Assembly: GCA_037179515.1 (NCBI GenBank)
Contig: JAXCGZ010007688.1
Coordinates: 1 to 64,000, forward strand
DNA length: 64,000 bases
Source of the DNA: Halocaridina rubra
Lineage: Eukaryota; Arthropoda; Malacostraca; Decapoda; Atyidae
Direction: 5' to 3'
Part shown: positions 1 through 14,474 of the stretch, piece after piece
How the letters are laid out: every line of letters begins with the position of its first letter
Numbering within the stretch: position 1 is the stretch's first letter
Notes under the pieces: generated by a model
Told to the model about the DNA's origin: nothing
The model's database searches: none
Seen by the model: the letters and a program-made list of their open reading frames with translations, nothing else
Made by a program: the position numbers and the translations under genes

Positions 1-328
1 TATATTGAACCTGGCGGTGAAGAAAGTAATGTACCCTCCTATTCCCTGTGCGTGGTTAAAGCCAATTTAAAGTGACTAGGTAGAAAAGGCCTACCAATCC
101 CTTTTCCTGATTTTTTTATTTCCAAATAACAGCTAATAAATGAGTGAGAACAGAAATGTGTTGATGAAATGATGCAAAATTTTTGCGAAATAAGGTCATG
201 TCCGTAAAAAAAAAAAAAAAGGTTACACAGAAGCCCGTACCAATAATTTGAATCTTAAACTTTTCCCGGTATCAGGGATCAGATCTAAAAAAAAAAAAAA
301 ATAAAATAAAAAATCTGTTTCAACTCAC

Positions 329-509
329 CTCTGTCACTAGAGTTGATGTGTACTGACTGCTGTTGAAATCTCTTGAATAGCAAGCAATGGCTGTTCCATT
401 ACCAATAGCTATAACATCTATGTTTTCCATGGCAGCCTCATAACCCATCTCTACAGCTAAGGTGTAGTTGTAATTGTAGACAGTACAACCTGTATCTTCA
501 TTCTCAGAC
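329..509 (-). CDS. SLC22-like transporter, coding exon 3 (part of the large extracellular loop)
   Basis: Third coding exon of the SLC22-like gene whose first two exons lie at 58680-58899 and 57706-57841. On the minus strand it starts after an acceptor ending ttatacag and ends before a gtgagt donor. It supplies the last base of a Glu codon and then 60 codons (spliced residues 119-179), ending in phase 0. The peptide holds CTVYNYNYT, ACYSRDFNSS and the end STLVTE. In SLC22 proteins the matching loop reads CxxYxxNYT and then STIVTE followed by WDLVC, so the next exon should begin with that WDLVC-like motif, off the left edge. Cys127 and Cys162 and glycosylation sequons at Asn133, Asn156 and Asn168 suit the extracellular loop between TM1 and TM2. 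Base use is ordinary coding, with no stops. The substrate cannot be told from this part. Confidence 0.85.
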
Positions 510-649
510 CTGTATAAGCAGTACATTCATCAGCATAATTTCATTCATATTATTCAGTTGAGATATTTAAAAGTATAAAATTATCTGTCATAGCAATAAT
601 CCAGTATGCATTAAATACTATTGGTTCAAATTATATATAACCTGTGTAA

Positions 650-817
<168 letters not shown>

Positions 818-844
818 CAATTGTTTATCGCAGGGGTAAGGTTC

Positions 845-1215
845 CGGGACCGACCGCGATAGGTGAATTTTTTCCGCGAAGTAGGATCACCCTATATGTA
901 CATAGGTATTTTTCATTTATTTTTACGTTTACTGTATAAACCCTCCCTGTACTGTTAACAAACCACCCTTTACTTCATAAATAATAGCATGCAAGCGTAA
1001 ATTTATATGAAAGTGATAGGTAAACTTACCGTGAATAAGGCGGTAATGATATGACATACTCATATACATGGGTATTTTACAATTATTTTTACGTGTACTG
1101 TATAAACCCTCCCTGCACTGTTAAAAAGCACCCTTTACTTTATAAATAACAGCATGCAAGCGTAAATTTATATGAACGTGATAGGTAAACTTAAAGTGAA
1201 TGAAGTGGTAATGAC
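845..1215. repeat. Tandem subterminal repeat of the Tigger A family (two units)
   Basis: Two head-to-tail units of about 170 bp, each with taaaccctccctg, a gcatgcaagcgtaaatttat block and gtgataggtaaactta. The same unit occurs once or several times beside the equivalent terminus in the other A and D elements (15400-15660, 21170-21480, 25230-25500, 31800-31960, 47760-47950, 61228-61750). It is therefore a family-specific subterminal module, possibly a transposase-binding region (inference). Confidence 0.85.
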
Positions 1216-1259
1216 GTTTGTAGACTCCATATGAAATTATTCCACAGCCAATAACAGCT

Positions 1260-3036
1260 TTACGGCTGTTTTTTGCGAGCGAAGAACATGGTAATGAGGA
1301 GTTGATGTCGCTGTTTCTTCTTTTGTTGAAAGATGGTCTTGTAAGGAATCATGGCATCATCGAGAAGATTGCAGGTCACTGAATGAATCATATTATCATC
1401 ATGTTCCTGCGAGAGTTGTTGGACTGCTTTCACATGTTCATACATGGCTGCCAGATGATCGAGTGTAAGGCCAGGTTCTTCAATTTCTTCGTGCGTTTCC
1501 TCAAGTTCTTCTTCTTCCTCTTCTTTGCTCACTGATTTTGTCATTTCTTCCAAGTCTTTATCAGTCAAAGGCTGCGAGTGGCAGTCAATCAGTTCATTCA
1601 CGTCTTCATGAGTCATATCTTTAAAGCCTTCTCCTCCTAGCAATGCAGCCAACTTCACAGCTTTCACAACTGCCGACTTATGGACTTCGTCAGGAGCAAA
1701 TCCCTTGTAGTCGTAGATGACTTCGGGCCACAACTGCTTCCAGCTGGCATTGATTGTGGCCGGCTTCATCTCTTTGATTGCATTCTGAATATTTTGAAGG
1801 AATGTAGCAATCGTGTAATTACACCAGTAAGCATTCACTGAGAATTCTTTGTCCGCATCCATGGCTTCAACCAGGTTCGCCAGGGCATTTTGTGTGTAGA
1901 GGGCCTTGAACGCACGAATAATGCCTTGATCAATAGGCTGAATCAGTGACGTCGTATTCGATGGCAGGAACTCTACTTGAATACTGTCATATTCGAGATT
2001 AGTTGCGTGGCCACCAGCATTATCCATCAAAAGAAGGACTTTAAATTCAAGGCCTTTTTCCGCAAGATAAATTTTGGCCTGAGGGATAAAGCATTGGTGA
2101 AACCAGTCCGATGTGAGGCTTTTCGTGATCCAGGCCTTATTGTTATGCATCCAGTACACTGGCAGCAGATTCATATTTTTATCCTTCAAAGACCTAGGGT
2201 TCTTTGACTTGTAGATAATCCCGGGTTTTAACATGAAGCCTGCAGCATTCCCGCACATGATGAAGGTAACGCGGTCTTTGTGCTCTTTAAATCCTCGGGC
2301 TTTAGCTTCTTCCTTGATGAGAAAAGTGCGAGACGGCATTCTCTTCCAAAATTACCCAGTCTCATCCATGTTGAACACTTGCTCAGGAGCATATTCCCCT
2401 TCGGCGATAAGTTTCTTGAAGTCGCTGTTCACGTAATCTTCTGCTGCAGCTGTATCTGCAGAGGCAGCTTCGCCATAAACTGCAATGCTCTTTAGGCCAA
2501 AGCACTCTTGAAATCTGGCGAGCCATCCCTTGCTTGCAACAAATGATTGTTTCCTCGGTGGAGAATCGCTGGAGGGTCCTGGTTGTGGGTTGTCGATATC
2601 TTCTTCTCTCTCCTCCTCCTCTCCATGGTCGCCAATGCCGTCGTTGGGTTCGCTTGCAGCGAAAGTCTCGTACAGCTTCTTTGCCTTTGTTTGTATGATA
2701 TTGCTGTCTATGCTGATGTTTTTCTTTATGCAATCAGCAATTCACAGGGCCAAAGCAGATTCGATCCACACTATTATCTTATTGCGGGGTGTTACAACCC
2801 TCTTCGCTGATTTAATAAAAGAAATAGTCGCTGTTTTCCTGATATTTGCCTCGTCCTTTTTGATGTAGCAAACAGTAGATTCATTGAGGCCAAAATGGCG
2901 GCCGACATCCGCAAACCTTCTTCCTTCTATCAGCATATCTAACGGTTTCACCTTATCTGTTATGGTTAACATCTTCCTTTGCCGCTTAGGCTCACTACCA
3001 GAAGCCTTAGAAGATGAAGGACGCTTGGGAGGCATT
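1260..3036 (-). pseudogene. Tigger A1 transposase, broken
   Basis: Reads from MPPKRPSSSK at 3036 through a CENP-B/psq-type N-terminal helix-turn-helix (KVKPLDMLIEGRRFADVG), a second DNA-binding part, NMDETG, and the DDE core with LLLMDNAGGH and LIQPIDQG. The last two Asp are 30 residues apart, as in pogo-type DDD enzymes. The C-terminus is acidic (EEEEEELEETHEE) and ends KKQRHQLLITMFFARKKQP. Two lesions are visible. A frameshift near 2740 follows ALAL. A nonsense codon lies just upstream of 2339, at the Leu of DETGLFWK. The downstream 359-codon stretch (1260-2339) is open but lacks the DNA-binding half, so the enzyme is dead. In life it would cut and paste the element at TA sites in the nucleus. 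Confidence 0.9.
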
Positions 3037-3225
3037 GCAAAGGTTGAAATACGTGAGTAAAAAAAAATCACAAGCACAACGTATGGATAAGCACAACGCG
3101 AAAGGCGCACATGTGAGTTAGACTGAACGAGTGAGGCGAGACAATGGAAGATGGTGGGGGAACCAAGCTTCAATCAAAAAGCCAATCAGACCACATGATA
3201 CAGAATATACAGAAAAACAATTATG

Positions 3226-3228
<3 letters not shown>

Positions 3229-3274
<46 letters not shown>

Positions 3275-3441
3275 TTATTTCCATTTTACAATGGGTATTC
3301 GTCAGCCAGGACAAGCCCCAACCCCCCACTGTGATGTCCACCCACAGCAGTTCCTGCCAGTAAACAGCTTAAACTCTCGGTCTTGGACGGGGACCGATCT
3401 TTCGACCTCGTGAATGCGAAGCCAGCGCGTTACCACTGTAC
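3229..3441 (-). mobile_element. tRNA-type SINE inserted in Tigger A1
   Basis: Read on the minus strand it begins near cagtggtaacgcgctggct (A-box-like), continues through ttcacgaggtcgaaagatcg (a decayed B-box position), has a short body and ends in a run of about 40 A. The orthologous position in Tigger A2 (near 23475) reads straight through from acaattctgtga to ctcccatcctttcagccaat. That is a natural empty site which fixes the insertion. RNA polymerase III type and LINE-dependent mobility are inferred from the tRNA-like head and the A tail. Confidence 0.8.
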
Positions 3442-3449
3442 TCCCACCC

Positions 3450-4130
3450 TTTCATCCAATAGCATTCCATGAACTATCTCATGTAGGTGCGAGCCTTTGC
3501 GTTTTCCAAGGCTCCAATACATTGTACGCTATCGGACAGTATTTCACATGGTGCAATACTGTGAGTTATATGTTTAAATTTATGTTTTTTACTGATTTTT
3601 ACTGCTTTTTTATTCTTAGGCTAGGAAATACTTGTTTTTCCAATAAAATAATGAATATTTCAATATGTACTAACTCACATAGGTGTGACCCTTTTCGTTT
3701 TTCGAAACGCTGATACTGGTATCGTATTTTACATAGTGCAATACTGTGAGTATTTATGTATTTTACTATTTTTTACTGTTTTATTATTCTTAGGCTAAGA
3801 AATAAGTTTTTTTTATCAATAAAATAATGAAACTACTGGAAATTTTAATATATGCTAGCTCACGTAGGTGCGACCGCGACCCTTTGCATTTTCTGAAACG
3901 CTGATACCGGTATTGTACTTTCTATGGTGCAGAGTTACATGTTCAAATTTATGTTTTTTTTACTATTTCTTACTGCTTTATTATTCTTAGGCTGGGAAAT
4001 AAATTTTCTTATCAATAAAATAATGAATTTTTTTTCATTAAAATAAAGAAAATACTGAAATTTTTTATGTCTTTAATCTTTTAATATTTTCGCATATGCC
4101 CAGAAAAAAAATCGGCAAAAAAAAAAAGCG
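3450..4130. repeat. Second subterminal tandem array of Tigger A1
   Basis: Three to four diverged units of about 190 bp. Each has ctcacataggtgcgaccctt, a tttcgaaacgctgatac block, gtgcaatactgtgagtt and an AT-rich stretch with ttattcttaggctagg. Equivalent arrays sit in D1 (14640-15180), A2 (23500-23940), D2 and A3 (25640-26070). Confidence 0.8.
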
Positions 4131-4176
4131 ATGCACTGAATTCGCGATAGGTGAACCGCGATATAGCGAGGGATTA

Positions 4177-4975
<799 letters not shown>

Positions 4976-6005
4976 CAGGGGGCCTCGACTTATGATTTAG
5001 TTCCTTTCCCCATGACGCATTATAACCCGAATTTCCATGAGATCTCATTAGCAGGAGCAGAACTTCAAGAGACAGAGAATGAGATAGATCTAGGAGTAAA
5101 TATACTGGCAGATTTGTCACCAGAAATGCATATAAATGGCGTAGTAAGGGCAGGATATGCTTTCTTAGCCAGTGTAAGGGTAACCTTCAGGCACATGGAC
5201 AAGGATATGTTCAGAAATATTTATGTAACATATGTGAGGCCAAAGCTTGAATATGCAGCCCCCTTTTGGATCCACACTTAAAAAAGAACATAGTTAAGTT
5301 GGAAAAAGTTCGAAGACATGCAAGGAAACAGGTGCCAGAAATACGCAATCTCAGTTATGAGGAGAGGCTGAGGGAATTAGACTTACCATCACTCGAAGCT
5401 AGAAGAATGAGGGGGGATATGGTGAGGGTTTTTAAATTCCTTCATGGTTATTACAGAGTGGATAGGGATCGATGTTTTGATATGGCTGGCACTAGAACTA
5501 GAGGTCATTAAATGAAGAATCATAAGAAAACTTCTTTGTAGGTTGTAAAGAAGTACATATTTAGTGTACGAGTAGTTGATGATTGGAATTTGCTAAGCAA
5601 GGAGGTAGTTAATGCTAAGTCAATTCATAGTCTTAAGGACAAGTATGATAAGTATCGATAAGTACAAAAATGGAACAGACCAGGACACGGGGAGTTACGA
5701 GCCTGGGGCTCTTTTCCGCAAGCACAATTAAGTAATTGCACCTAAGTAAGCACCTACGTCAACCACCTATGCTAACACAGTAGAAAAGTTTCTTCCTTTT
5801 CTGAGTGTTACACGATCTCTTATTTCACTTCCATGGTGATGGCTTTCCTTGTCATCGAAGCTCCTCCATCAGAAGACTGCTTTATGCTTGGGAGACATAA
5901 CACAGGCCAAAAAATGATCAGAAAAGGAGCAAAATAATTTAGGAAAGATGCATCGTAACCAAGAAACATTGTAGGTCAACAACCTCGTAAACCGAGGACC
6001 CCCTG
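4976..6005. mobile_element. MITE-like element C4 carrying a LINE fragment
   Basis: Left end cagggggcctcgacttatga and right end, read inward, cagggggtcctcggtttacg. Both are flanked by TA. The ends match the C-family style (compare 48265 and 52404). No transposase remains. Much of the interior is a CR1/L2-like LINE fragment (5048-5745). Confidence 0.8.
5048..5745 (+). mobile_element. CR1/L2-like LINE fragment, 3' end of pol
   Basis: Encodes the C-terminal part of the same polymerase as the large LINE at 26642-29957: LQETEN, DLGVNILADLSPE, VTYVRPKLEYAAPFW and LPSLEARRMRGDMV. Frameshifts follow PFW and RTRGH. The 3' UTR (gggagttacgagcctggggc) and a decayed tail are present. It is 5' truncated, as is usual for target-primed insertions. 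Confidence 0.88.
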
Positions 6006-6249
6006 TATACACTGGAACCTTGGTTTTTGAACCAAATTTCTTCCTGATAACGGTTCAAAAACCAAAATGAGTTTTCCCATAGGAATCAAAGAAATGGATT
6101 AATCTGTTCCTGGATCCCAGACAAATCTGTATTCAAATCATTTACAAAAGAATTTCTTATATAAAGTCAATGAGAAAAGCAATGAAAATCAATAAATCTC
6201 AAAAATAAACAAAAATTATACAAATAGATAAAGCATAGAGAAAATTCAA

Positions 6250-6780
6250 ATACATTGTACCAGTATAGTGGAGATCTGATGGTGCAAATGGAAGGTGGTG
6301 AGCATGGGGATGGGAAGAGATGCTATTATTTGGAAAGGAAGTCTCCTTCCAAAAAAACACTTGGTAGCTGTATTCCCGGAAAAAAATTTTCTTTCCCTTT
6401 TCTGTGACTGTACTCCAGTGTATTCTGCTTGGGACTCACTGGGTCTGGGCATTGCTTTGATTTACTATGGCTTTGTTAGAGCGATATCTTTCCACAAAAC
6501 AGTGCAGTTCACTCCATTTTACACATATTATATGTATCAAAGAACTAGGAACCTCCTCCCCTCCATCCTCATCCTTTGAAGAAATCCTTCAACCATCTCT
6601 CTGTGCTGCTCCTTGTGCAGTTCATCCTTCTGTGGAGAGCTCATTCTTGTGATCCACCACTAACCTCTTCATGTCATCAATGTCATCTTGCACAAAGACA
6701 CAATCTCAATGAGGTAGCCTCAGGTTCAAACAGTATGACCACAATTTCCTCCCGGTCAAGGTCTGGATCTTGTAAACCGC
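6250..6780 (-). pseudogene. E1 transposase, C-terminal part
   Basis: In shifting minus-strand frames it reads LVVDHKNELSTE and then QEEQHREMVEGFLQR-like sequence. This matches the B1 transposase region LVEDHKEELTMAELIELQRE. Further down, a ggaaggagacttcctttcc region matches the B1 terminal GNSPSKK codons. Frameshifts and stops throughout. The Jockey-like LINE entered just upstream, in its coding sequence. Confidence 0.65.
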
Positions 6781-7364
6781 TTTTTTTTTTTATGAGTGTG
6801 ACACTGGGACAGGTAAGAAAATTGCCCTCATCAAAAAAGACCGGGCACAAAGAAAACATTAAGATGAAGAAAAAGTAAAGGGATAAGGATAAGGCAAGGA
6901 GATGAGGTAATGATACACAATACGAAAAGGACAGGCTGAAAGAATAGTCGAAGTCCTGAGGACTTAAAGATATGGCAGGATTAGGCTCTGACATAACGAT
7001 AGATCCATTTTTTTTTAAGGAAGATAGGCTATAAGAATTAGGAGAGACAGGAGCAGGAGGAGAGGTCCAGAGTATGGAGGTAGATGGGAACAAGCAGTCA
7101 TTGCGACAACCAATCTGCAAGCCACAAATTTCCAGACAGTACCTGTGAGACGAGGCCGCTTGGCAAGTGTTACGCGGCCTTGGCAGTGGGAGAGGGATGC
7201 AACTCATCAGAGCAACGATGGAATTAGTAGCAATAGAAAAGAGAAGGGGATGATACCTTACAGCAAAGAGAAAGAGAATCCATATCAAAAGTAAGAGAAG
7301 GGTCATTAATAAGTATGACTGCCTTAGATTCAACCCAATCAAGGAGATTAATATAAAGAGAAGC

Positions 7365-10125
7365 ACCCCAGATGTGCGAGCAGTATTCTAAGCAGGGATG
7401 AATAAGACCTTAATAGATTATTTAAGTAACATTAAAGAGAAAAAGTAATGATGAAAACGAAATAGAACACCAAATATTTTGGATGCAGATTTAGAAACTT
7501 GAATTATGTGATTCCTGTTTCGAGGACAATAGGGCTATCAGGAAGAGAAAATAAAGGGATAACCAGAAACTGTATCTTGGGGGCATTAAATTTAACTAAA
7601 TTTTAGGTGCAAATCAGAGTTGAGAGTAGAAAAAAATGTGATACGAGACTGGTTACGAGTAGTAGATGAAGGTTATGAAGAAAAGGAAGAGGAAAAATGA
7701 AGAGTAGAATTGTCAGAAAAGGCATGATGAAGAGAGGACGATGGGGACTGAAGAAGATCATTAATGAAGAGAAGGAACAGAGTAGGTGAAAGAATAGAGC
7801 CCTGTGAAACACCACTGGTAACAGGAAATGGGCTTGATGTTTCACTGTCAACATCCACAGGAATAAAACAAAAAGAAAACTGGATATCCGAAAACAGAGA
7901 ATCTGACCAACAGATATCAAGGGCGACGACAAAGGATTCCTCATAGTGCCTCAGAAATATGGCTATGCATGAGTAAGAGAGGACAGGAGGTCACCTGTGG
8001 ATCTTGCCTTGCAGAAGCCATACTGATGAACAAAGATAAGCAAATTAGATTCAAGGTATTTCAAGAAGTGAGAATTGAGCAAAGTTTTAATATGTTTAGC
8101 AATAGAAAAGGTTAGTGCAAGAGGTCTGTATTTTGAAGAAATTGAGTGGTCACCCTTCTTAGGAACAAGTTGCACTAGAGCATGTTTACAAGATGAAGGA
8201 TAGATACTGGTTGAGAGAATGGGGCAAAAAAGACGGAAAAGCATGGGAGCCAGCTCACCTACAAACTCCTAAAGCAACCCTGCCGGGATACCATCAGGAG
8301 CAGATACTTTGTTTGTCTTTAGTGAGTGAAGAACCTTATGAACTTTACATGAAGGAAGGATAAGGGAGAACATAGGGTTAGAAAAGGGTAAAGAATAAGG
8401 GACAGGTGCACTGGAATTGTTTACGGAAGAGTTGGCTGAAAAATGACAGCCAAAGAGAGTGGTATTGTCAGTGGGAGAACAAGCTATAGAACCATCATAA
8501 TGAATGAGAGGGGGAAAGTTTGAGTTACAGGTGTTTTTGAAGAGATTTTTGGCTAAGGACCAAACACACTTATCAGTGGGTGAAGAGCTAAGGTCATCAA
8601 CTTTCCTTCTTTTAAAGGAAGATTTAGACCTTCAAATATGAGCAGTGCAGCGATTCATAGTTGCAATAAAAGCAGAGCGAGTTTAATCAGAAGGAGAGGC
8701 TTGGTGCGACCAGTGTGCCTGATCATTGGCCTGAGTAGCCATGAAACAGGTACTGTTAACCAAGGATTAGGGGGAGAAAAAGTTTTCATAGAGGAGGGGA
8801 TGAATGCCTCCATTCCTGACGTTATGATCTCAGCAGCTCTTAGGACTACCTGAAGAGGGAGTTACACAAATCTTTACATTAGATATCCTCAAAGTGCTAA
8901 AGGCGGCCTTGAGTAAGAGGAATTGATAGAGGAGGAGAAAAATCGAAGAGATTGAAATCACACTTTTGCCTGATTTACCAAGATGGAAAGCACAGAATGT
9001 GAGTAGTTTGGAGGATTAGAATTAAGAAATAGGTCAAGAGTGTGGCTTCATGTTCGTGTTGATTGGGAACATGAGTAGGATGTTTGAAAATCTGCTCCAG
9101 ATCGTGAGTAATAAAAAAAACAAGGGCCTCACTTCCTCCCATATCAGTGTGAGAAAAATTAAACCACTCACTGTCGTGTACATTAAAGTCCCCAATACTA
9201 CATGGAGAACTTTAGCATATGGGTGAGATGATAACAAGGCCTCATGGCAAGATGACAGATGTTCAAAGAAAGACCCAAGTCAGTGGAGTTTGGAGAAAAG
9301 TAGCAGAAGCAAAGGCATGTAGTGTTTTTTTAATGATTGTGACACCAGGACGGACATAAAAAAATAAATATAAAACTGCCCTCATCAGGTCTGGGCACAA
9401 ATAAAACAAAGTAAATGGAAATATGGATGGAGAGTGTTGTGATCTGTCAGATATGTGGGAATAGGAAGTGATGTGTAACGAATATCCAAGAGTAATTGGT
9501 GTAGATGAAGGTATAGAAATAGAACCGTAACTGAAGGAAGACTAAGGATTGAACTGACCCCAACAGTCCTATTTAAAATTAGTAGAGCGATAGATTCTCA
9601 GCCAGAAAACATCAAAGTCAGGAGCTTCAAGGTCCATGAACCTTGCAATAGGAGTGTTAGTAATGCAATAGGCACAGCCACTACCTTTGTAATGGAAATA
9701 AGAATACAGGTTATAGTGAGAGATTTGAATTGGGTCAGTGGAAGCATGGCTAGACACCTGGGTTTAAGAGAGAAGGAGGAGGTTAGGGAGGGATGTACCC
9801 AAGTGCTGTTCCACAGACGAAAGATTAAAATTTAGACCACGGATGTTAGAAAAGTGAGGAGTGAAAGAAGCAGATCTATCAAGAGGTGCAAGGTTAAGCG
9901 AAGAATCATTACTACCACCAAGCTGGTTTATCATGCCAATAGTGGAGTCAACAAGATCCCTGGAGATTCTTAGCACCCCTCTATGCAGAGTACTGGGGGC
10001 AAGAAGCTGGGGACCTTCCATAAATATAGCAAAAATTAGGAAAAAGAGAGGAAATACAAACAGATATGGGGAGTGTTGTGAGTTGTCAAATGTAATAGGA
10101 TAGTAAGAGATGTGTAAAGAATATA
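7365..10125 (-). pseudogene. K1 LINE polyprotein remnant (endonuclease and reverse transcriptase)
   Basis: Endonuclease part, about 10125 to 8900: SNIRGLNFNLSSVE, LPNLLLLS, YNLYSYFHYKG, and after the inserted retroposon CFCY.SPNST. RT part, about 8245 to 7600: LVPKKGDHSISSKYRPLAL, HQYGFCKARSTGDLLS, SGVSQGSILSPTLFLLFIND. The usual YADD/FADDS active-site box reads FSDNS, so both key acidic positions are not preserved. A later CLEYCSHIWGAS-like segment marks the region after the RT. Spread over several frames with numerous stops. It would have nicked DNA and primed reverse transcription of its own RNA. Confidence 0.85.
9328..9573 (-). mobile_element. Short retroposon (K2) made of Jockey-like LINE ends
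   Basis: Interrupts the K1 endonuclease between residues RSTN and the CFCY motif. Read on the minus strand, the first roughly 150 nt (aggactgttggggtcagtt, cttccttcagttacgg, ggatattcgttacacatc, gacagatcacaacactctcc) match the 5' end of K1 near 10230-10060. The last roughly 95 nt (gtgcccagacctgatgaggg, ctggtgtcacaatcattaa) match the K1 3' end and finish in a short A run. A second copy is at 48767-48925. It contains no coding sequence. It looks like an internally deleted, non-autonomous LINE derivative. Confidence 0.7.
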
Positions 10126-10235
10126 CCAGAATATTCGGTGTAGATGTAGGCATAAAAAAAGAAAACGTGCATGAAGGAAGACTTAACCTGGAGCTGTCTG
10201 GCCCAGTCCTAGTTGAATCTGTAGTACCTTCAGTC

Positions 10236-11362
10236 GTATTATTTCAAGTGGTGACTGGTACCATGGCCAACCTACTAAGCTGTGTCAATGAGATTAATGC
10301 AGTGGAAGATATGGAAGTGATTTTTCCAGTAGTCACTGACTTTTAAATCTATGTTAGAGGTCACACCAAAACACTTTTGAAAGATGACATAGTATATAAC
10401 TTTTTAAAGCTTGAAATTACCTTCTGGTTCATAGGCCGGATTTGAGGAAAAATGTTATGGGATAGGAGCCTCTTTGAGGTATTTTTTCATACTTAAGGAG
10501 AAAACCTCATATATATACTTCATAAATAAAACTGTCTGGTTCCCCAATCCTTACAATTAGACCTCCACTTAACAGGTAGTTTACTTTTCATCACATTATG
10601 TTTCTTGAACATTCTAGGATTCTTACAGTGGTATATAAGCAATGGTTTAAGCTTGAATTCCCCACTTCCATTTGCACTTAACTAAATTAAGCCTGTTCTT
10701 CACTAATTTGTATCTTGGTAATTTTACCCTTCTTGAGTGATGTAGATCCTCTTCGACATCTTTTCCCAAAGAGACCTGTTTCATCACAAATGTATACTTT
10801 TTGGGTACAAAATTCTGAGCCTTTACATAATTACTAACTTCTTGAACAAATTTGTCAGCAGCTACTTCGTTCAAACTCACAACATCTCCATACCTCACCA
10901 CGATATGCATACCGCTTCTCCTCTTAATATTATCGAACCCCCCCTGCTAGATTTGAACATAAATATAGCATCACTCATACCAGGGATTCTCTTTACCTAG
11001 TCATCATGTAAATGCATTGCCTTTTCACAGGTCATTGCTCCAGAAAGGCTATAGCCAATAAATTGTTTTTCATTCAATTAAACCAGTGAGATTTTTTCCA
11101 TATCTTCAATTCTCTGTAATCTTTGTTTATTTAAGGTTTTTGTTCCCTTTGCAAGATTAGCTCCCTTGATCTCTTTGTCTGAATATATTACATAATTGAT
11201 TTAGTCATACCATACTGATTGACAAGATCACAGATACAAACTCTTATATTCATATTTGGCTATACAGTATTTCTATTTCACTTCCATTGTGACTATTTTC
11301 TTTTTATTCTAATAACTTCGATTCACCTTTTTGGCACCATGATGGCATATTTAATCATACTG
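10236..11362 (-). pseudogene. E1 transposase, N-terminal and central part
   Basis: Across frameshifts it reads an N-terminal helix-turn-helix (YGMTKSTICNIFRQ-like), IEDMEKISLVWLNEKQL-like sequence, then YGDVVSLNEVAADKFVQE, a CDETGLFGKR box near 10780, VMKSKLPVKWRSN, and MNQKVISSFKKLY, the place of the third catalytic Asp (QPMDQ in intact relatives). The DNAPAH box with the second Asp is missing, which indicates an internal deletion. Related to B1 but clearly diverged. Confidence 0.7.
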
Positions 11363-11825
11363 CACAGAACTGTACTGTATTTAAGAAAAAATACACTGAA
11401 GCACAAGAATATAATAATCTGCACAAATAATAGTTCATTATAAAACCCAATGAATTACTTGAACAGGAAAAGGCACTGCAAATTCGAGAATAGATGATAA
11501 AATAATTTTTCTTTAACACAATGAATAAAACAAATGGCCATTTGAATTTGCACACAGATCTGCACAATTATTAACTGTTATGGAAATACAATGAAACATT
11601 GGAATTTAAGAAAAGGTTTCTGCGAATTTGTATAGAGATCAGCACTGAGCTGAGTGGCAGTCATGTTGTAACTGAGATCATTTCATCCCTCAGGCCCAAT
11701 GGGCCACTTAGCCTTAGGTTTGAATTCTAGGAGGAAGTTTGAAAACAAGTGTAAATATCAGTGAAAATATTTGAAAACCGAAAAATATTACTTCCAAGAC
11801 ATTTGTAAAATATGGTTTGATTATA

Positions 11826-14395
<2,570 letters not shown>

Positions 14396-14471
<76 letters not shown>
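14396..14471. repeat. (AT)n microsatellite between B1 and D1
   Basis: 76 bp of TA repeat lying exactly between the right end of B1 and the left end of D1. Confidence 0.97.

Positions 14472-14474
<3 letters not shown>

Larger units (their letters stand above)
6781..10235 (-). mobile_element. Jockey-like LINE (K1), degraded, near full length
   Basis: On the minus strand it starts about aggactgggccagacagctc near 10230, carries an endonuclease and reverse transcriptase, and ends at 6781 in a run of A after cagtgtcacactcat. E1 transposase sequence resumes on both sides, which fixes it as an insertion. A 245-bp retroposon (9328-9573) interrupts the endonuclease. Many frameshifts and stops make it dead. 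Assignment to the Jockey group rests on recalled similarity of the RT and endonuclease motifs and is less certain than its identity as a LINE. Confidence 0.8.
6009..11660 (-). mobile_element. Jerky-like Tigger element E1, split by a Jockey-like LINE
   Basis: Begins with a Tigger-like terminus, cactggaaccttggtttttg, next to TA. The C-terminal part of a transposase lies at about 6250-6780 and the N-terminal and middle parts at about 10236-11362, both on the minus strand. The LINE at 6781-10235 sits between them. The right terminus was not identified, so the end is approximate. Confidence 0.65.

Noticed and set aside
1260..2339. 359-codon Tigger ORF as a possible domesticated host gene
   Set aside because: It lacks the DNA-binding half, is preceded by a nonsense codon and a frameshift, and still lies between recognisable TIRs in TA repeats. 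It is a decaying transposase.
3229..3441. Functional tRNA gene
   Set aside because: The A-box-like part is present, but the B box is decayed, no cloverleaf can be drawn, and a poly(A) tail follows. It is a SINE.
10110..10346. 78-codon plus-strand ORF
   Set aside because: It runs antisense to the K1 LINE 5' end and E1 transposase remnants and has no support as a gene.
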